Positions 60,901 through 64,000 of a stretch of 64,000 nucleotides of DNA are shown piece by piece (the stretch's first letter is position 1; every line of letters begins with the position of its first letter). The stretch comes from Favolaschia claudopus. Its lineage: Eukaryota > Basidiomycota > Agaricomycetes > Agaricales > Mycenaceae. The notes under the pieces were generated by a model. That model ran no database searches. It was given only the letters and a program-made list of their open reading frames with translations, and was not told the DNA's origin. The stretch is from the NCBI GenBank assembly GCA_037176885.1, contig JAWWNJ010000045.1, forward strand, positions 372,001-436,000, written 5' to 3'. Made by a program: the position numbers and the translations under genes.

Positions 60901-61725
60901 GTATGGGGTTGGTGGCAATACAAAACGAGGTCGCCCCGGAGCGGAGGGGTGCGGACGACGTGGGAGTGGTACTGCGAGATTGAGAGCGGTCCGAGTGTTG
61001 CTCAGTCTGTCCTTATGTGGCGGGCTATTCGGCATAGAGCGCATCTAGAAGCCGGGAGGCAGCCAATGGTCGTCGGAGAGACGCTCGTATACGCATACCC
61101 GTCGTCAGGCCTCAGTGATGGCTAATAGCGCTTCTCGCGTCCGTAGGTGTGAGCACTGTCGTTCGTCCAGACAACTTGTAGGCGGGAGAGTGGGCGCGAG
61201 GCGAGGTTGTGGGATCGAATTCGTCTAGATGATCAAGGCTGCCATATTATCTGAGGGTGGAACCTCGTCAGCCTTCCTCAGAATCCTCTCTAGACTGTTC
61301 GAGCCCACGGGCAGATCGCTTTTCGAGGGTGTCAATTGCCTAAGACTGCCAATTTCTTTGCCGGCCAGGCCGAGCCTCTGCTTGGATGATACTTTCCCTT
61401 GCTCGCAAAATCGGGTGTGCGCCACAGACAGGGCTTCGGCGCGTTGGCGGCGCGTCTTTGCGAGACCGGGGGCATGTACAGAGCAACTCAAGAATCGTGA
61501 TTCTGAACTTCAATCATAAAACGGCAAGGATTTTACCTGCTCATTACAGCGTCTGGGACTGATCTGAGGTATTCGCAGGTTTACGGTATGGAATCGTCGA
61601 AATAATGCCTTCGATCGCGGAAACAATAAATACTAGTAGCAATTCGAACAAGACTTCCTTGAGACTTCCAATCCCCGAGCAAGGCCTGCGATCCATCGTC
61701 GCTAGGGATCCAAAAAAATCTAACC
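57911..61725. other. GC-rich stretch with no recognised gene
   Basis: Several open frames of 100-170 codons exist on both strands but none shows a family motif or consistent splice pattern. A 22 bp direct repeat starting AGCTGGGGGTCA lies at 59629-59650 and 60113-60134. It could be a decayed element or an unrecognised gene. Confidence 0.5.
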
Positions 61726-62253
61726 CTACTCCGGTTTCTTCCCAAACACAGTCTGCTCCAACACCCTTCCGTCCTCAAGAACAATTCTCTCCGTCCCCAC
61801 CATAACACACGCGATCCGACACACCTCCTCCGTCCGATTATGCCACGCATGATTCACCCCTCTCTGCACCATAAACTCCCCCACCTTCACCGTCTTCTCC
61901 TCCCCACCATCCAACGCCAATACAATCTCCCCAGCAAGCACAACGGCGTAATCGATGCTCTGCGTGCGGTGCATCGGGGCGCTCCCGCCGGGCTGGATGT
62001 CTGTGATGCAGAAGAGGACGCCGGTGGGCGGGCAGCGCGGGAGGACCGCGTCGAGGGTGGGGTAGGGTTCTGTGTTGGATGCGGGGACGGTGGGGGAGGC
62101 GTGGAAGGTTGTGAAGTGGGAGCTTTGGGGGCCGAAGGGGGCGAAGGGTGGGAGGATGGAGTCGGAGGTGAAGATGGAGGTGCCGGTGGGGGGTGTGCCC
62201 TGTCACGGACGAGGCGCGCGGTCGGGGAGTTGGGTGGTTTGGGAGGATGTCAT
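61726..62253 (-). pseudogene. Cupin-domain protein with interrupted 5' frame
   Basis: Read from ATG 62253 the frame gives MTSSQTTQLPDRAPRP and then TGA (62205-62203). The same frame continues after it with PTGTSIFTSDSILPPF and a clear cupin: LFCITDIQPGGSAPMHRTQSIDYAVVLAGEIVLALDGG, VKVGEFMVQRGVNHAWHNRT and RIACVMVGTERIVLEDG, ending at 61726. The piece VTGHTP, expected just before PTGTS in related cupins, is present in another frame. Two compensating one-base errors would explain this, one just before GTGACA and one in the C6 run. Either the gene carries recent frameshifts, the assembly has homopolymer errors, or a weak intron skips the area. The cupin barrel binds small ligands or a metal; role unknown. 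Confidence 0.65.
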
Positions 62254-62660
62254 TGTGTTGTTTTAGAGAGACTACTCAGGTTGGGCTTGATTTTTGTTCC
62301 AACTTCAGATTTCGAGGGCCCCTATATATGCAATCGTTCGGAAAAACGGAAGCGAGGATTACCATAAACGACTCGACCTAAAAGGATTCGCGGAGAAACG
62401 TTCGCGAAATTTCCTTTTTTGGTGAATTCATCCGTTTGTAATCGAGGATGGGTCGGAAAAATACATGGCGGGCAGTGCTGAGAAGAATAGAAAGGGCGGA
62501 GAGCGGAAAGATGGGAGCTGATGCGTTCAAAATAGCAATCTGCAAATGCATCGGCTTTGATTTTGGGAACAATTTTACCGCACTAAGGAGGGTCGTTCAG
62601 CGAAGAAATAACATCTGCAAAATGGAAACGCACGCTATGACAAAACATTATCACACTGTT
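62254..62660. other. Intergenic
   Basis: No gene recognised between the cupin start and the 3' end of the next minus-strand gene. Confidence 0.5.
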
Positions 62661-63908
62661 TCAATTCACAAGAGTCGAACGATTCCGAAGTCGCAGGCGC
62701 GCACGGAATGCTGACCCGAATGTAGCCCACGCCGCCGCAGCAAGTTCCGTAGATAGAGGCATTCGCTCAGCTTCCTCGATGATCTCCAGCGCCAGAAGTT
62801 TATCCATCTCGCCGAGAACATGGTAATAAACAGTATAGGGCGTCACAACATCAACCAGAGTCTGGCGTACACCGAGTAAGGATTTCGTTGATATAGTGAT
62901 CTCGATTCGAGGCGGCTAGTAGGATGTCAGTACAAGAATCCACATTGCAAAGCCGTTTCGAGGACAGAGGTGCCTCAGTCTTGCTCGAAACAAACTTGGA
63001 GGAAACAGAGACATTGCGACATCACTATACTGTTTTCTGGTGTAAATTTCGAGACGGGGATGCGGCTCACGGTGAGCCCAGCCAGAGTAATGGTCCTGAC
63101 GAATCCCATAGGTATGAGCGCAGCGCATAGCGGGCGTCGACGTCCAGGTTCAGGACTGTGTTTCAGAATTATCCTTCCTCGTCTTGCGCACCGATGTTAT
63201 CGATACGAGCGACGATGTTGAAGGCGATCACCAGAGGCGGGAGGTTGTTCATATATATCCATTTCGAGAGCCGAAGCAGGAACGGAGACCTCGTATTGGC
63301 GAGCGATTATGCAAACAAGCAAGATCGGACATGTCGCCGCGTATGCCTTCGAGGATGTCATCGACCAGAATATTTCCTTCGTCGAAGATGCTGCGAATGG
63401 CCTCGAGTGCTTTTAGTTGCGTCGAGAAGTCATCCCATCGGCGAAGCAGCTGTGAGCCCGTGCGGCGAGGATGTGAGAGATTGAGTCCGATAGAGTCAGG
63501 GCTTTATTGTGGGCAGAGGTAGGCATGTAGCCGAAGAACCGCATCATCTGGAAGTAGAACTTTGGTTTCATTGCCTCTGAGCCCAGTTTGAGTGTACTGC
63601 AGAGATAGTCTTCGTGTTGCAAGATGTAGTACGACCAAGCAGACAATCGGGGCCAGGGATCGTTGAATATGTGAAGAGAAGGCCGGGAAGCAGAGAGACC
63701 ACCGAGAGATATATAGAAAACCGCTCCATAAAAAATCGCAAATGATGTCGGGCGCGAGAGAGTCGAGTGTATTGACGTGCGGGATACGCGTGGGGTCGAG
63801 CAAGAAGTAGAATGCTGGCGCAGATCCATTGAATACGGCGGAAGACGCGTCCTTCATGACGAGAGCAAAACCGGCGAGAGTCTGTTTCGCCAGCGGGAGA
63901 GTGTCCAT
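62661..63908 (-). CDS. Hypothetical multi-exon protein
   Basis: Start ATG 63908 (MDTLPLAKQTLAGFALVMKD). Coding-looking pieces follow on the minus strand in changing frames, as expected with short introns: GLSASRPSLHIFNDPWPRLSAWSYYILQ, KPKFYFQMMRFFGYMPTSAHNKALTL, LKALEAIRSIFDEGNILVDDILEG, LPPLVIAFNIVARIDNIGAQDEEG, RQDHYSGWAHREPHPRLEIYTRKQYSD and a last exon LGEMDKLLALEIIEEAERMPLSTELAAAAWATFG ending at 62661. The helix-rich layout with DPWPRLSAW resembles agaricomycete proteins that often end in a MYND zinc finger, but no MYND cysteines are seen here. Exon borders are not worked out; function unknown. Confidence 0.55.
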
Positions 63909-64000
63909 CGATTTAAATTTTGCAAGTCGCTTTATATTTATTAAGCCTTACTAATTGAAGACACTCAACGAGCGAGGAGAACTTCAAACTCACTCGTTTC
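63909..64000. other. Window end, upstream of the hypothetical gene
   Basis: Short 5' flank containing TTTATATTTATTAAG (63930-63944), a possible AT-rich core promoter for the gene on the minus strand. Confidence 0.4.

Overview
The window looks like nuclear DNA of an agaricomycete fungus (Basidiomycota). The reasons are: genes split by many 50-75 nt GT-AG introns with CTAAC/CTGAC-like branch sites; a multi-exon laccase; two DUF6534-type membrane proteins; a BTB/POZ protein; and a complete Plavaka-type DNA transposon. There are no bacterial operons, rRNA genes, CRISPR arrays or clearly functional tRNA genes. All coordinates were read by eye. Exon limits are reliable where conserved motifs cross the junction and approximate elsewhere.

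Layout. (1) 1-19908: two direct copies, about 9.7 kb each, of one unit (1-9710 and 10209-19908) separated by a 498 bp spacer. The left edge of the first copy lies outside the window. Each copy holds about 7.6 kb of intron-studded DNA with no recognisable protein gene, including a tandem array of exon-like modules with GC hairpins. The array abuts a DHA2-type MFS transporter gene that lost its 3' end at the same point in both copies. (2) 20565-44299: ordinary genes. They are an alpha/beta hydrolase, a seven-helix-type membrane protein, a BTB protein, a CACTG-ended MITE, a laccase, a secreted class 3 lipase, two tandem DUF6534 proteins and a long coiled-coil protein. (3) 44300-57916: repeat-rich DNA with at least ten copies of a tRNA-shaped repeat on both strands, a DJ-1/PfpI gene, and a 6.37 kb Plavaka element (49666-56033). 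The element carries a transposase gene and a divergent DUF6532 gene and sits inside one repeat copy. (4) 57917-61725: GC-rich DNA in which I recognise no gene. (5) 61726-63908: a small cupin gene with a broken 5' reading frame, and a multi-exon hypothetical gene.

How it fits together. Laccase, lipase, alpha/beta hydrolase and the truncated efflux transporter fit a saprotrophic or litter/wood-decay lifestyle, but I see no biosynthetic cluster linking them. The Plavaka transposase and the DUF6532 gene share terminal repeats and a common promoter region with a 13 bp inverted repeat, so they are best read as one two-gene mobile unit. The strongest candidates for undescribed biology are the duplicated, spliced, hairpin-bearing non-coding array and the tRNA-shaped repeat family, whose stems show paired (compensatory) changes between copies.
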